Shown piece by piece: positions 1 through 9,122 of a stretch of DNA of 64,000 nt. A program made the position numbers and the translations under genes. This DNA is from Pseudomonas sp. Tri1 (GTDB lineage Bacteria > Pseudomonadota > Gammaproteobacteria > Pseudomonadales > Pseudomonadaceae), in NCBI RefSeq assembly GCF_017968885.1, contig NZ_CP072913.1, positions 1,534,001 through 1,598,000 of the forward strand. Reading direction: 5' to 3'. Positions within the stretch are counted from its first letter, which is position 1; every line of letters begins with the position of its first letter. The notes under the pieces are model-generated. The model was given only the letters and a program-made list of their open reading frames with translations. It did no database searches and was not told where the DNA came from.

Positions 1-1829
1 GCATCGCCCTCACCGCCGTCCTTGCTCGGACGCAGCAGGTACTCACGCATCTTGTCCACTACCACCTGGGTGCGCTCGGCACTGGAGCCGGCCGGCGTCT
101 GCACCTGGGCAAACAGTACACCTTGGTCTTCTTCGGGTAGGAACGCTGTCGGGATGCGGGTGAACAGCCAGACCATGCCAACCACGATAATCACGTAGGC
201 CAGCAGGTACGGGGCCTTGTGCTTGAGCATATTGCCCACGCCGCGCTCGTAGCTTCTTACGCTACGGTCAAAATTGCGGTTGAACCAGCCGAAGAAACCG
301 CGCTTGGGTGTTCCGTGCTCGCCTTTGGGAATCGCCTTGAGCATGGTGGCGCACAACGCCGGGGTGAAGATCAAGGCCACCATGACCGACAAGGCCATGG
401 CCGAGACGATGGTGATGGAGAACTGCTTGTAGATCACGCCGGTGGAGCCGCTGAAGAACGCCATCGGCAGCAGTACCGCCGAGAGCACCAGGGCGATACC
501 CACCAGGGCGCCCTGGATCTGGCCCATGGATTTCTTGGTGGCTTCCTTGGGCGAGAGGCCTTCTTCGCTCATCACCCGTTCGACGTTTTCCACCACGACG
601 ATGGCGTCGTCCACCAGCAAGCCGATGGCCAGCACCATGCCGAACATGGTCAGGGTGTTGATGCTGAAGCCGAACGCCGCGAGGATCCCGAAGGTACCGA
701 GCAGTACCACCGGCACGGTCATCGTGGTGATGATGGTGGCGCGGAAATTCTGCAGGAACAGGAACATCACCAGGAACACCAGCACGACCGCTTCGACCAG
801 GGTTTCAACCACACCTTTGATCGATTCGCTCACCACTGGCGTGGTGTCGTACGGGAATACCACTTCCATGCCTTGCGGGAAGAACGGCTTGAGGTCGTCG
901 ATGGTCTTGCGCAGGGCCTTGGCTGTGTCGAGGGCGTTGGCGCCGTTGGCCAGTTTTACCGCCAGGCCCGAGGCCGGGGCACCGTTGAACTGGGCGCTGA
1001 CGCTGTAGTTTTCACCACCCAAGCCGACATCGGCAACGTCACCGACGCGCACTTGCGAGCCGTCCGAGTTGACCTTGAGCAGGATCGCCTTGAATTGCTC
1101 GGCGGTCTGCAAACGAGTCTTGCCGATGATGGTGGCGTTCAGTTGCTGGCCGGGCAGGGCGGGCAGGCCGCCGAGCTGGCCGGAGGAGACCTGGACGTTC
1201 TGCGCGGAGATGGCGTTTTTCACGTCCACCGGCGTCAGGTTGAAGTTGTTCAGCTTGGCCGGGTCGAGCCAGATCCGCATCGCGTACTGCGCACCGAAGA
1301 CCTGGAAGTCACCGACACCGGCGGTACGCGAGATCGGGTCCTGCAGGTTGGACACGATGTAGTTGGCCAAGTCGTCCTTGGTCATGCTGCCGTCGCGCGA
1401 CACCACGCCGATCACCATCAGGAAGTTCTTCACTGACTTGGTTACGCGGATACCCTGCTGCTGCACTTCTTGCGGCAGCAGCGGGGTGGCCAGGTTCAGC
1501 TTGTTCTGGACCTGGACTTGCGCGGTATCGGAGCTGGTGCCCTGCTCGAAGGTCGCGGTGATGGTCATGCTGCCGTCGGAGTTACTTTCCGAGGACACAT
1601 AACGCAGGTTGTCGATACCGTTGAGCTGTTGTTCGATGACTTGCACCACGGTGTCCTGCACGGTTTGTGCGGATGCACCTGGGTAGGTCACCTGGATCGC
1701 AATGGCCGGTGGCGCGATGCTCGGGTACTGGTTGATCGGCAATTTGAGGATCGATAGAGCCCCGACCAGCATGATCACCAGGGCAATCACCCAAGCGAAA
1801 ATCGGACGGTCGATAAAAAATTTCGACAT
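1..1829 (-). CDS. emhB: RND multidrug efflux permease, inner-membrane subunit (partial, C-terminus off window)
   Basis: Proton-driven inner-membrane pump of a tripartite MexAB-OprM/TtgABC/EmhABC-type drug exporter. About 609 N-terminal residues are visible on the minus strand, starting [17 protein letters not shown]; the gene runs off the left edge, so the second half (out of about 1050 residues in the family) is not seen. The first transmembrane helix is followed by the large periplasmic pore domain. The TM4 motif [17 protein letters not shown] carries the two Asp residues needed for proton relay in this family. It lies 3 bases after emhA, clearly the same operon; an outer-membrane channel gene is expected beyond the window. 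The family is certain; the choice of the emh name over ttg or mex is by genus. Confidence 0.95.
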   Translation of the reverse strand, partial: MSKFFIDRPIFAWVIALVIMLVGALSILKLPINQYPSIAPPAIAIQVTYPGASAQTVQDTVVQVIEQQLNGIDNLRYVSSESNSDGSMTITATFEQGTSSDTAQVQVQNKLNLATPLLPQEVQQQGIRVTKSVKNFLMVIGVVSRDGSMTKDDLANYIVSNLQDPISRTAGVGDFQVFGAQYAMRIWLDPAKLNNFNLTPVDVKNAISAQNVQVSSGQLGGLPALPGQQLNATIIGKTRLQTAEQFKAILLKVNSDGSQVRVGDVADVGLGGENYSVSAQFNGAPASGLAVKLANGANALDTAKALRKTIDDLKPFFPQGMEVVFPYDTTPVVSESIKGVVETLVEAVVLVFLVMFLFLQNFRATIITTMTVPVVLLGTFGILAAFGFSINTLTMFGMVLAIGLLVDDAIVVVENVERVMSEEGLSPKEATKKSMGQIQGALVGIALVLSAVLLPMAFFSGSTGVIYKQFSITIVSAMALSVMVALIFTPALCATMLKAIPKGEHGTPKRGFFGWFNRNFDRSVRSYERGVGNMLKHKAPYLLAYVIIVVGMVWLFTRIPTAFLPEEDQGVLFAQVQTPAGSSAERTQVVVDKMREYLLRPSKDGGEGD

Positions 1830-1832
1830 GGT

Positions 1833-2990
1833 TTACTCCCCTTTGCCGCCGGCTGCTTTATCAGCTGCCTGAGCGGGGGCCGGGTTCTTGGCATCGACAT
1901 TGGTGGCTTCGGTGGCTTTGACTTCCACCCCGGGCCGTACGTATTGCAACCCTTCGGTGATCAGGCGGTCGCCGGCCTTGAGCCCGTCTTCGATCAGCCA
2001 CTGGCTGCCGACGGTGCGGCTGGCCTTGAGCTGACGCAGCTCGACCTTGTTGTCCGGGCCTACCACCAGGGCAGTCGGCATGCCTTTGAGGTCGCGGGTC
2101 ACGCCTTGTTGCGGGGCGAGGATCGCCGCGCTGTTCACGCCAGCCTGCAGTTGTGCGTGGACGAACATGCCCGGCAACAGCGTGTGGTCCGGGTTCGGGA
2201 ACACGGCGCGCAAGGTCACGGAACCGGTGGTCTGGTCGACCGACACCTCAGAGAATTCCAGTTTGCCTTCGTGTGGGTACTGGCTGCCGTCTTCCAGGGT
2301 CAGCTTGACCATGGCGGCATTGTCGCCGGCCTTCTGCAGACGACCGCTTTGCAGCTCGCGGCGCAGTTGCAGCAACTCGACCGAACTCTGCGTCACATCG
2401 ACGTAGATCGGGTCCAGTTGCTGGATGGTCGCCAGGGCGTCGGTCTGACCGTTGCTTACCAAGGCGCCCTCGGTTACCGAGGAACGACCGATACGGCCGG
2501 AGATCGGCGCGTAGACCTTGGTGTAGCGCACATTGATCTGGGCAGTCTGCAGATTGGCTTCCGACTCCAGGCGATTGGCCACGGCGGTGTCGTATTCCTG
2601 GCGGCTGACGGCTTGTTCGTCCACCAATTGCTTGTAGCGATCGGCAATCGATTTGGTGGAGCGCAGGTTGGCCTCGGCGCTCTTGAGACTCGCTTCATAG
2701 ACGGCTGGGTCGATCTGGTACAGCTGCTGGCCGGCCTTGACGTCGGCACCTTCCTTGAACAGGCGCTTGAGAATGATGCCATTGACCTGTGGACGAACTT
2801 CCGCGACACGGAACGCGCTGGTGCGTCCTGGAAGCTCCGAGGTCAGGGTGAAGGGCTGGGTCTTGAGCGTTACGACGCCGACCTGAGGAGGGGGAGGAGC
2901 AGGTGCAGCCTCTTCCTTTTTGCATCCGCTGAGCAGCGATGCCAGGGCGATGGCGGTAACCAGAGCGGTAACAGCTGGCTTGAATTGCAT
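1833..2990 (-). CDS. emhA: RND efflux periplasmic adaptor lipoprotein
   Basis: Membrane-fusion subunit linking the inner-membrane pump to the outer-membrane channel. It has 385 residues, the usual MexA/TtgA length. The N-terminus is a lipoprotein signal with lipobox LLSGC (Cys23), followed by a Pro-rich linker, then the lipoyl/barrel-sandwich halves around a coiled-coil hairpin (about residues 95-165), a beta-barrel, and a charged Lys/Ala-rich tail. First gene of the operon with emhB, and transcribed divergently from the TetR gene emhR across a shared control region. The start is supported by a GAGGA-like ribosome site just upstream on the minus strand (around 2996-3000). Confidence 0.95.
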   Translation of the reverse strand: MQFKPAVTALVTAIALASLLSGCKKEEAAPAPPPPQVGVVTLKTQPFTLTSELPGRTSAFRVAEVRPQVNGIILKRLFKEGADVKAGQQLYQIDPAVYEASLKSAEANLRSTKSIADRYKQLVDEQAVSRQEYDTAVANRLESEANLQTAQINVRYTKVYAPISGRIGRSSVTEGALVSNGQTDALATIQQLDPIYVDVTQSSVELLQLRRELQSGRLQKAGDNAAMVKLTLEDGSQYPHEGKLEFSEVSVDQTTGSVTLRAVFPNPDHTLLPGMFVHAQLQAGVNSAAILAPQQGVTRDLKGMPTALVVGPDNKVELRQLKASRTVGSQWLIEDGLKAGDRLITEGLQYVRPGVEVKATEATNVDAKNPAPAQAADKAAGGKGE

Positions 2991-3082
2991 GGAAATCCTC
3001 GGGTCCAGGCGCGCAACAGGCGCACTCGAAAGGTGGAAAGTGAAAAAAGAGCGAGATACGCAATTAGTAGGATGCTAAGAAA

Positions 3083-3114
3083 TATACTTACGTACATGGT
3101 TGTTTGTAAACAGC
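3083..3114. promoter_or_regulatory. TtgR/EmhR-type operator between emhA and emhR
   Basis: On the minus strand this reads TTTACAAACAACCATG followed by TACGTAAGTATA, closely matching the known pseudopalindromic operator of P. putida TtgR, which lies between ttgR and ttgA. It is in the same position here, 93-124 bases upstream of emhA and about 140 bases upstream of emhR, so EmhR probably represses both directions from it. The match is from memory of the published site; binding is inferred. Confidence 0.75.
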
Positions 3115-3254
3115 CAGATTGCGTACCATCTGTATTTACAAAAGCCTGACAAAGGCATCCGGAGGTCGGGACGCGTTTCGAGACGCGCCGCCTCATATTC
3201 GCTCAGCTGATCCCTACGCATTGCTGATTCATCCTGATTGAGGTGTTCATTGCC

Positions 3255-3887
3255 ATGGTCCGTCGTACCAAAGAGGAAGCCCTGGAGACGCGCAGCCAGA
3301 TACTCGAAGCGGCCGAGAAAGCCTTTTTCGAGCGAGGCGTGGCGCGCACGACGCTGGCCGATATCGCAACATTGGCCGGTGTGACGCGTGGCGCCATCTA
3401 TTGGCATTTCAGCAACAAGGCCGATCTGCTCCAGGCCATGCTCGACACCTTGCACGAGCCCCTTGATGAACTGGCCCGTGCCAGTGAAAGAGAAGAAGAG
3501 CTTGATCCGCTGGGCTGTATTCGCAAACTGCTGGTCCAGTTGTTCCGGCAGGTGGCCCTGGACCCGAAAACCCGCCGCATTAATGAGATTCTGTTCCATA
3601 AGTGCGAATTCACCGATGAAATGTGCGATCTGCGCCAGCAGCGGCGCGAGGTCAGCCTGGACTGCAATGTGCGTATTGCGCTGTCGTTGCGCAACGCGAT
3701 AAATCGCGGCCAGTTGCCGGACGATCTGGACCCTGAAAAGGCTGCGATCGCTATTCATGCTTATATCGACGGCATTTTGTATCAGTGGCTACTGGCCCCT
3801 GAAAGCTTCGCCCTGGCCGGTGAGGCCGAGCGCTGGGTGGAAGCCGGGCTGGATATGCTGCGCTTGAGCCCCAACCTGCGCAAATGA
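3255..3887 (+). CDS. emhR: TetR-family repressor of the EmhABC efflux operon
   Basis: Drug-responsive transcriptional repressor of the TtgR/AcrR/MexR-TetR type, 210 residues, which is the family length. The N-terminal helix-turn-helix covers about residues 10-55, with the typical [15 protein letters not shown] and [14 protein letters not shown] segments. The rest is the alpha-helical ligand-binding domain. An in-frame GTG lies 12 bases upstream, but the ATG at 3255 gives the normal MVRRTKEEA start with a GAGG ribosome site at 3240. Divergent from emhAB, with a recognisable operator between them. Confidence 0.92.
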   Translation: MVRRTKEEALETRSQILEAAEKAFFERGVARTTLADIATLAGVTRGAIYWHFSNKADLLQAMLDTLHEPLDELARASEREEELDPLGCIRKLLVQLFRQVALDPKTRRINEILFHKCEFTDEMCDLRQQRREVSLDCNVRIALSLRNAINRGQLPDDLDPEKAAIAIHAYIDGILYQWLLAPESFALAGEAERWVEAGLDMLRLSPNLRK

Positions 3888-4053
3888 AACAAAATGCGTA
3901 ATTGCGTCGGTTTGTGTCAATAGCTGTGGACCAAGGTTGCTTTTATAAACTGACGTCGCCTTGGTTGATAGGGAATCGGTGGCGAATTTTGTAGGTGATT
4001 TGTTTCGCACTTGTGAACGTGTATGAACAGACCGTCCAAGCGGGTCGCTGGAT

Positions 4054-4080
4054 GCCCCGCCAGATGAACCTGGCGGGGCC
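4054..4080. terminator. Hairpin between convergent genes
   Basis: CCCCGCCAG and CTGGCGGGG form a 9-bp GC stem with a short loop, between the end of emhR and the end of the convergent gene at 4086. There is no long T tract on either strand, so terminator activity is only likely. Confidence 0.45.
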
Positions 4081-4085
4081 ACATT

Positions 4086-4712
4086 TCAAGCCAGCGTGAT
4101 TTCCACGGTGAACCCATAGGGTTCATCATTCGCCGCGCGAGTGATTCGGGTCGAGCACTTGATTGGCGTGGCGCCTATAGAGGTCACTTTGTTTGTCCGG
4201 ACGGGTGTCAGCGTCGACGAAATCACTCCGAAAGACGTGTTGACACGCAAACCGAAGTTAAAGACGAAGCCGCAATCCTTGTCGCCAAATACAATGAAGT
4301 TTTTGTACATGTCCTTGCTGCGGCTGCCCAGTTGTCTGGAGTACTTGAAATCGAGTTTGAAGGCCAGGATGTCCCAAGGAATAACACTCAAGAAGTCTCG
4401 TTCGTCGGCGTCCAGGTCGATATCGTTTTCACCCACGGCAAATGCCCGATCGGTATGGTTGATTAACTTTACGATAAGACGGGTGCGGTTCGGGTTAATG
4501 CTTTCTTGCTGCCACGCTTGAATCTGCTGGTTGGCGTCGTCGTTCAGTTTTGCTTGTTTCATCAAGGCGTTGAGGATCTCGGTGTGTTCTTTCGTGTGCA
4601 GCGACTCAATGTATTTATACAAAACATCCGGCGCTGCATAGTTGAACTGTGAAAGTGTCTTTTCGTAAAAACTCTTATCGTCTTGATCGCGGGTTTCGGC
4701 TGGGTTTGTCAT
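4086..4712 (-). CDS. Hypothetical protein, 208 aa
   Basis: Not recognised. A soluble-looking protein with no signal peptide and no membrane segments. The first 75 residues are charged and helical (MTNPAETRDQDDKSFYEKT...). The rest looks beta-rich, with many alternating hydrophobic residues (for example RLIVKLINHTDRAFAVG and MYKNFIVFGDKDCGFVFNF). That suggests a jelly-roll or immunoglobulin-like fold, but this is only an impression. It stands alone, convergent with emhR. A GGAATT ribosome site precedes the ATG. GC content is a little lower than its neighbours. Confidence 0.75.
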   Translation of the reverse strand: MTNPAETRDQDDKSFYEKTLSQFNYAAPDVLYKYIESLHTKEHTEILNALMKQAKLNDDANQQIQAWQQESINPNRTRLIVKLINHTDRAFAVGENDIDLDADERDFLSVIPWDILAFKLDFKYSRQLGSRSKDMYKNFIVFGDKDCGFVFNFGLRVNTSFGVISSTLTPVRTNKVTSIGATPIKCSTRITRAANDEPYGFTVEITLA

Positions 4713-4845
4713 GTTGAATTCCTTTTCAATAGGGCGTTATCAGAGTTTGATCGACCAGGCTGTTTGGCTTTGTCGTCAGGCTGAATATGAGCATTGAAGT
4801 GAGCGATTAGAAAGTTCTGATAGTTGACCGAATATTTAAAGGCAT

Positions 4846-4876
4846 AAAAAAGCCCTGGCTCTTTCGAGGCAGGGCT
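4846..4876 (-). terminator. Intrinsic terminator after the OYE/MFS cluster
   Basis: On the minus strand the stem AGCCCTGCC / GGCCAGGGCT-like arms close an 8-base loop and are followed directly by TTTTTT. It lies about 20 bases after the stop codon of the OYE gene. Confidence 0.85.
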
Positions 4877-4895
4877 GGGGTATTTCAGTCAATGA

Positions 4896-5945
4896 TCAGA
4901 GTACGGGGTAATCAATGTATCCCACGGGCCCTTTGCCATAAAACGTTTCGGGATGTGCCTCGTTCAGTGGCGCATCGGCTTTCAAGCGCGCCGGCAGGTC
5001 CGGATTGGCAATGAACGGCACGCCGAAGGCGACGGCATCGGCCTTGCCCTCGGCCAGCCAGGCGTTGGCACTGTCCTTGGTGAAACGTTCGTTGGCAATG
5101 TACGGGCCGCCGAAGGCTTGCTTGAGTTGCGGGCCGATGCTGTCTTCGCCTTCCTTCTCGCGAGAGCAGATGAAAGCGATGCCGCGCTTGCCCAACTCGC
5201 GGGCCACGTAGCTGAAGGTTTCCAGGCGGTTCTCGTCGCCCATGTCATGGGAGTCGGCGCGTGGTGCCAAGTGCATGCCAACCCGGCCGGCGCCCCAGAC
5301 TTCGATGACGGCGTCGGTCACTTCCAGCATCAGGCGGGCACGGTTTTCCAGGGAACCACCGTATTGGTCGGTGCGCTGGTTGGTGCTGCTTTGCAGGAAC
5401 TGATCGAGCAGATAGCCATTGGCACCGTGGATCTCCACACCGTCGAAACCGGCGGCCTTGGCGTTTTCGGCTCCTACGCGATAAGCGTCGATGATGTCGG
5501 CGATCTCAGCAGTTTCCAGCGCGCGCGGCGTCGGGTAGTCGGCCAGCGGACGCACCAGGCTCACGTGGCCTTTGGGCTGGATGGCGCTTGGCGCCACAGG
5601 CATTTCACCGTTCAGGTACGAGGGGTGGGAGATCCGGCCTACGTGCCACAGTTGCAGGAAGATCTTGCCGCCGGCGCCGTGGATCGCCTTGGTGACGTTG
5701 GCCCAGCCGCGTACCTGGTCGTTGGACCAGATACCGGGAGTGTCCGGGTAGCCCACCCCCATCGGCGTGACGGAGGTCGCCTCGCTGAGAATCAGGCCAG
5801 CGGAAGCGCGTTGCACGTAGTACTCGGCCATCAACGCGTTAGGCACGCGACCGGCGTCAGCGCGGCAGCGAGTGAGTGGAGCCATGATGATGCGGTTTTT
5901 CAGTTCGATGTCGCCAAGTGTGATCGGATCGAAAATAGTCGTCAT
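4896..5945 (-). CDS. xenB: Old Yellow Enzyme family ene-reductase (xenobiotic reductase XenB / NemA type)
   Basis: FMN flavoprotein using NAD(P)H to reduce activated C=C bonds, N-ethylmaleimide and nitro compounds. It has 349 residues, the same length as P. fluorescens XenB. Visible family features are the start (TTIFDPITLGDIELKNRIIMAPLTR), the FMN-binding QLWHVGRISHP, and the substrate-anion pair in GVEIHGANGYLLDQFLQ (His/Asn), followed by the NQRTDQYGGSLENRARL signature. Followed by a terminator. Reading from the promoter, the order is ArsR regulator, MFS transporter, then this gene, with gaps of 18 and 38 bases, so they probably form one operon for electrophile or xenobiotic stress. Confidence 0.92.
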   Translation of the reverse strand: MTTIFDPITLGDIELKNRIIMAPLTRCRADAGRVPNALMAEYYVQRASAGLILSEATSVTPMGVGYPDTPGIWSNDQVRGWANVTKAIHGAGGKIFLQLWHVGRISHPSYLNGEMPVAPSAIQPKGHVSLVRPLADYPTPRALETAEIADIIDAYRVGAENAKAAGFDGVEIHGANGYLLDQFLQSSTNQRTDQYGGSLENRARLMLEVTDAVIEVWGAGRVGMHLAPRADSHDMGDENRLETFSYVARELGKRGIAFICSREKEGEDSIGPQLKQAFGGPYIANERFTKDSANAWLAEGKADAVAFGVPFIANPDLPARLKADAPLNEAHPETFYGKGPVGYIDYPVL

Positions 5946-5983
5946 GAATTACAGCCTCGTCAGAATCAGGGAGTGGTTAAAAG

Positions 5984-7150
5984 TCAGTGAGTCGCCGGTG
6001 CCAGGTCGGCGTTGCCGCCCTGGCGAAAAGTGATCAGGGTAACCAGCAGCGCCAGCACGGCCAGCGCGCCGGCGGCCAGGGGCACGGAGGTCAGGCCCAG
6101 GCCTTGGTCGATGACGCTGCCGCCGACCCAGGCGCCCAAGGCGTTGCCGATGTTGAAGGCGCCGATGTTCAGGGTGGACACCAGGTTGGGCGCGGCTTTG
6201 CCGAAGGTCACCACGTTGACTTGCAGGGCCGGCACGGCGGCGAAGCAGGCAGTGGCCCAGAGAAACAGGGTGATTTCGCTGGGAATCAGCGCGGCGCTGG
6301 TCCAGCTCAGCACGGTGGACACCACGGCCATGGTGACGAAGACGCCCATCAGCGTGTTCGCCAGGCTTTTGTCCGCAAGCTTGCCGCCGATGATATTGCC
6401 CAGGGTCAGGCCCAGGCCGATCAGCACCAATGTCCAGGTCACGCCACGGGGCGACACGCCGGTGACTTCACCCAGCAGCGGGGCGACGTAGGTGAACAGG
6501 GTGAACACCGAGGCGGAGAACAGCGCGGTCATGCTCAGGGACAACCACAGCCCTGCGCCCTTGAGGGCTACCAGTTCCGAACGCATGTCGAGTTTTTCTT
6601 CATCGCGCTTGGCCGGCAGGAAACGGATCAGGCCGATCAGGGCAATGACGCCGATGACGGTCACGGCCCAGAAAGTCGAGCGCCAGCCGGCTTCCTGACC
6701 CAACGCGGTGCCCAGCGGTACGCCGAGCACGTTGGCCAGGGTCAGGCCGGTGAACATCAGGGCCACGGCTGAGGCGCGCTTGTTGGGTGCCACCAGGCCG
6801 GCGGCCACCACCGAACCGATGCCGAAGAACGCGCCGTGGCACAGGGCGGTGACGACCCGGGCGAACATCAGTACGTTGTAGTCGCTGGCGATGGCGCAAA
6901 GCAGGTTGCCGACGATGAAAATCCCCATCAGCGCCACCAGGGCGGCCTTGCGCGGCAGTCGCGCGGTGGCCAGGGCCATGAACGGCGCACCGATGGCCAC
7001 GCCCAAGGCGTATCCGGTCACCAGCCAACCGGCGCCGGGGATCGACACGCCCAGGTCGGCCGCCACATCGGGCAGCAGACCCATGATGACGAACTCGGTG
7101 GTGCCGATGGCGAAGGCGCTCAGGGCCAGGATGAGGAGTGAGAGGGGCAT
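5984..7150 (-). CDS. MFS transporter of the AraJ/YdhP drug-efflux type
   Basis: Inner-membrane 12-helix major facilitator, 388 residues. The start MPLSLLILALSAFAIGTTEFVIMGLLPDVA is the hallmark of the arabinose-efflux/drug:H+ antiporter subfamily (TEF-V-MGLLP in helix 1). The loop 2-3 segment PRKAALVALMGIF follows. Between an ArsR gene (18 bases upstream) and the XenB-type reductase, so export of the same compounds or their products is a fair inference. The substrate cannot be told from sequence. Confidence 0.9.
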   Translation of the reverse strand: MPLSLLILALSAFAIGTTEFVIMGLLPDVAADLGVSIPGAGWLVTGYALGVAIGAPFMALATARLPRKAALVALMGIFIVGNLLCAIASDYNVLMFARVVTALCHGAFFGIGSVVAAGLVAPNKRASAVALMFTGLTLANVLGVPLGTALGQEAGWRSTFWAVTVIGVIALIGLIRFLPAKRDEEKLDMRSELVALKGAGLWLSLSMTALFSASVFTLFTYVAPLLGEVTGVSPRGVTWTLVLIGLGLTLGNIIGGKLADKSLANTLMGVFVTMAVVSTVLSWTSAALIPSEITLFLWATACFAAVPALQVNVVTFGKAAPNLVSTLNIGAFNIGNALGAWVGGSVIDQGLGLTSVPLAAGALAVLALLVTLITFRQGGNADLAPATH

Positions 7151-7168
7151 GATGGAGTCCTTGTCAGG

Positions 7169-7471
7169 TCAGAGCTCTTGGCTCATTTGCTTGAGGAATT
7201 GCTGGATCACTTCCTCGTTGCGTTTGAAAAAATGCCATTGACCGACCTTCTGGCTGGTGATCAGCCCCGCCCGTTGCAACACCGCCAAATGCGCAGACAC
7301 CGTGGATTGCGACAGGCCGCAACGCTGGTCGATCTGTCCGGCGCAAATGCCGAATTCGTGGTTGTGCAGTTGTTCGGGAAACTGGACCTTGGGGTCTTTG
7401 AGCCAGTTGAGGATGTCTCGCCGTACTGGGTGTGCCAGGGCTTTTATTATTTCGTCGAGGTCAAGGGGCAT
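7169..7471 (-). CDS. ArsR-family winged-helix repressor
   Basis: DNA-binding sensor of 100 residues. The ArsR-type winged helix includes LAHPVRRDILNWL, then CGLSQSTVSAHLAVLQRAGLI as the recognition helix, and a wing with QKVGQWHFFKRNEE. It has two Cys residues near the recognition helix (GICAGQIDQRCGLSQ), not the CXCXXC metal site of ArsR itself, which would fit thiol or electrophile sensing; that is inference. First gene of the operon with an MFS transporter and an OYE reductase. Three copies of a palindrome-like site lie just upstream of its start and are candidate operators. Confidence 0.88.
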   Translation of the reverse strand: MPLDLDEIIKALAHPVRRDILNWLKDPKVQFPEQLHNHEFGICAGQIDQRCGLSQSTVSAHLAVLQRAGLITSQKVGQWHFFKRNEEVIQQFLKQMSQEL

Positions 7472-7496
7472 TGGGGGCAGCTCGTGATGAGTAAAA

Positions 7497-7598
7497 CGCT
7501 ATATCGCGATGAGGCGAACCTTAAATCGTTATTTCGCGATATACAAATATGGATTCGATCTGAGGGGCGAACAAATCGCTATATCGGGTTATAACGAT
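7497..7598. promoter_or_regulatory. Three spaced CGYTATWTCG repeats, candidate ArsR operators
   Basis: Between the divergent arsR-type gene and acpH three related sites appear: CGCTATATCGCGAT at 7497, CGTTATTTCGCGAT at 7527 and CGCTATATCGGGTT at 7577. The last extends into an inverted repeat, ATCGCTATA / TATAACGAT, over 7575-7598. Their starts are 30 and 50 bases apart, near whole helical turns. Assignment to the neighbouring ArsR protein is inference. Confidence 0.6.
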
Positions 7599-7627
7599 AT
7601 GGGCGTGGCGGTGCTAAGCTGCCTGCC

Positions 7628-8212
7628 ATGAATTATCTCGCGCACCTGCACCTCGGCGGCCCTGGCCGGGAACAACTGCTTGGCAGCCTCTATGGCGATT
7701 TCGTCAAAGGGCCGCTGCAAGGGCAATACGATCCGCAGATCGAAGCGGCGATAGCCCTGCATCGACGCATCGACATGTACACCGACCGCCATCCCTTGGT
7801 GGACAATGCCCTGTCGCGGTTTTCCACGGTGCGCCGGCGCTATGCCGGGATCGTGCTCGATGTGTTTTTCGACCATTGCCTGGCCCGGGACTGGAGGTTG
7901 TACGGCGATGGTCCGCTGGTGGATTTCACTTCTCGCGTGTATCAGGTGCTGACCAGTGAGCCACAGCTGCCGGGGCGCCTGGCGCAGATCGCGCCCTATA
8001 TGGCGGCGGATGATTGGCTGGGTTCCTATCGGGAATTCGAGGTGCTTGGGCAGGTGCTTCGGGGAATCTCCAGGCGCCTGTCCCGGCCAGAAGAACTGGC
8101 GGGAGCGATGCAGGAGTTGATCAGGCTCTATGAGCCGTTGAGCGAAGATTTCCGGCTGTTCTACCCACAGCTTCAGGATTTTGCTCAAAGCCAAGTCACG
8201 CCGCAGGACTAA
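7628..8212 (+). CDS. acpH: Acyl carrier protein phosphodiesterase
   Basis: Removes the 4'-phosphopantetheine group from holo-ACP, turning over the prosthetic group. 194 residues, as in E. coli AcpH (DUF479). Recognised by the start MNYLAHLHLGGP, GSLYGDFVKG, the conserved IALHRRIDMYTDRHP, and VFFDHCLARDW, which supply the His/Asp metal ligands of this HD-like fold. Monocistronic; its promoter must lie among the repeats shared with the divergent arsR-type gene. Followed by a REP pair. Confidence 0.92.
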   Translation: MNYLAHLHLGGPGREQLLGSLYGDFVKGPLQGQYDPQIEAAIALHRRIDMYTDRHPLVDNALSRFSTVRRRYAGIVLDVFFDHCLARDWRLYGDGPLVDFTSRVYQVLTSEPQLPGRLAQIAPYMAADDWLGSYREFEVLGQVLRGISRRLSRPEELAGAMQELIRLYEPLSEDFRLFYPQLQDFAQSQVTPQD

Positions 8213-8304
8213 TTGTGGGAGCGAGCTTGCTCGCGATAGCGGTGGTCCAGTCAACATCTCTGCTGAATGTTAAGCCGCTATCGCGAGCAAGCTCGCTCCC
8301 ACAA
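8213..8304. repeat. REP pair (REPIN)
   Basis: TTGTGGGAGCGAGCTTGCTC and its inverted partner ending GCTCGCTCCCACAA flank a spacer of about 40 bases. This is the standard fluorescent-Pseudomonas REP doublet. Confidence 0.93.
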
Positions 8305-8327
8305 GAGATTGCACAAGGTTGTCCGGA

Positions 8328-9122
8328 TCAGGCCGCAATGGCAGCAGGCCGCATTGGGGCTTGCTGTTTCTCCGGGATCTCGCCGAACAATGCCTTGTGC
8401 ACCGCCTGTTGCGCCTGGAATGCCAGGGCCGCACGTTCCTGGCCGTGGCAGGCGATCGGTTGCAGCAGGTGAATGTGCACATCGCCCCGATCATTGGCAA
8501 ACAGGCGCATCAGATGCGACAGCAAGTCGTCATCGCCAATGAACGGTGCCAGCGAGTCCGGTTCGCCATTGCGCAGGTAACGGATCGCCACCGGCTGCAA
8601 CGCCACTTCGGCATCGATGGCGGCTGACAACAGGCGACCATGGAAGGTGCGCAACGAACGGCCATCGGTGGTGGTCCCTTCGGGGAACATCAGCAGCGGA
8701 TGAGCCTGTTCCAGGTGGCGGCTCATCTGTTTGCGGATCAACTGGCTGTCACCCGAACCGCGCCGGATAAACAGGCTGCCGGCCTTGGCGGCCAGCCATC
8801 CGGCCACGGGCCAGGTGCGCACTTCGGCCTTGGACAGGAACGACAGCGGGGTGAGCATGCCCAGCAACGGGATGTCGGTCCAGGACACATGGTTGCTGAC
8901 CCACAGCATCGGAAGTTGCGGCAACTGGCCATGAACCGTCACGGAAAACGGCAGGGCATGGCTCAACCGCGCCATGAAGAACCGTGACCAGCGTTGGCGA
9001 CGCACCATGGAGTTGGCAATCCCCAGGCGTTCGAACAACCCGAACAGGCAAGCCATGCTCAGGCCCAGCGCTACCACCAGCAACACTCGCGCGATTCGCG
9101 CGTACACCCGCAGCCGGCTCAT
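8328..9122 (-). CDS. olsA: Lyso-ornithine lipid O-acyltransferase (PlsC family)
   Basis: Second step of ornithine lipid synthesis, esterifying the hydroxyl of lyso-ornithine lipid using acyl-ACP, at the inner membrane. 264 residues from the start [14 protein letters not shown] transmembrane helix at about 10-30 is followed by the PlsC acyltransferase motifs NHVSWTD (H-X4-D), FIRRGSG, and FPEGTTTDG. The start codon overlaps the olsB stop by one base (TGATG), supporting translational coupling. A longer reading frame upstream of this ATG overlaps olsB and is rejected. Confidence 0.88.
   Translation of the reverse strand: MSRLRVYARIARVLLVVALGLSMACLFGLFERLGIANSMVRRQRWSRFFMARLSHALPFSVTVHGQLPQLPMLWVSNHVSWTDIPLLGMLTPLSFLSKAEVRTWPVAGWLAAKAGSLFIRRGSGDSQLIRKQMSRHLEQAHPLLMFPEGTTTDGRSLRTFHGRLLSAAIDAEVALQPVAIRYLRNGEPDSLAPFIGDDDLLSHLMRLFANDRGDVHIHLLQPIACHGQERAALAFQAQQAVHKALFGEIPEKQQAPMRPAAIAA

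Noticed and set aside
219..1436. Long plus-strand frame opposite emhB
   Set aside because: His/Gln/Asp-rich composition and no family likeness; the minus strand codes a clear RND permease here.
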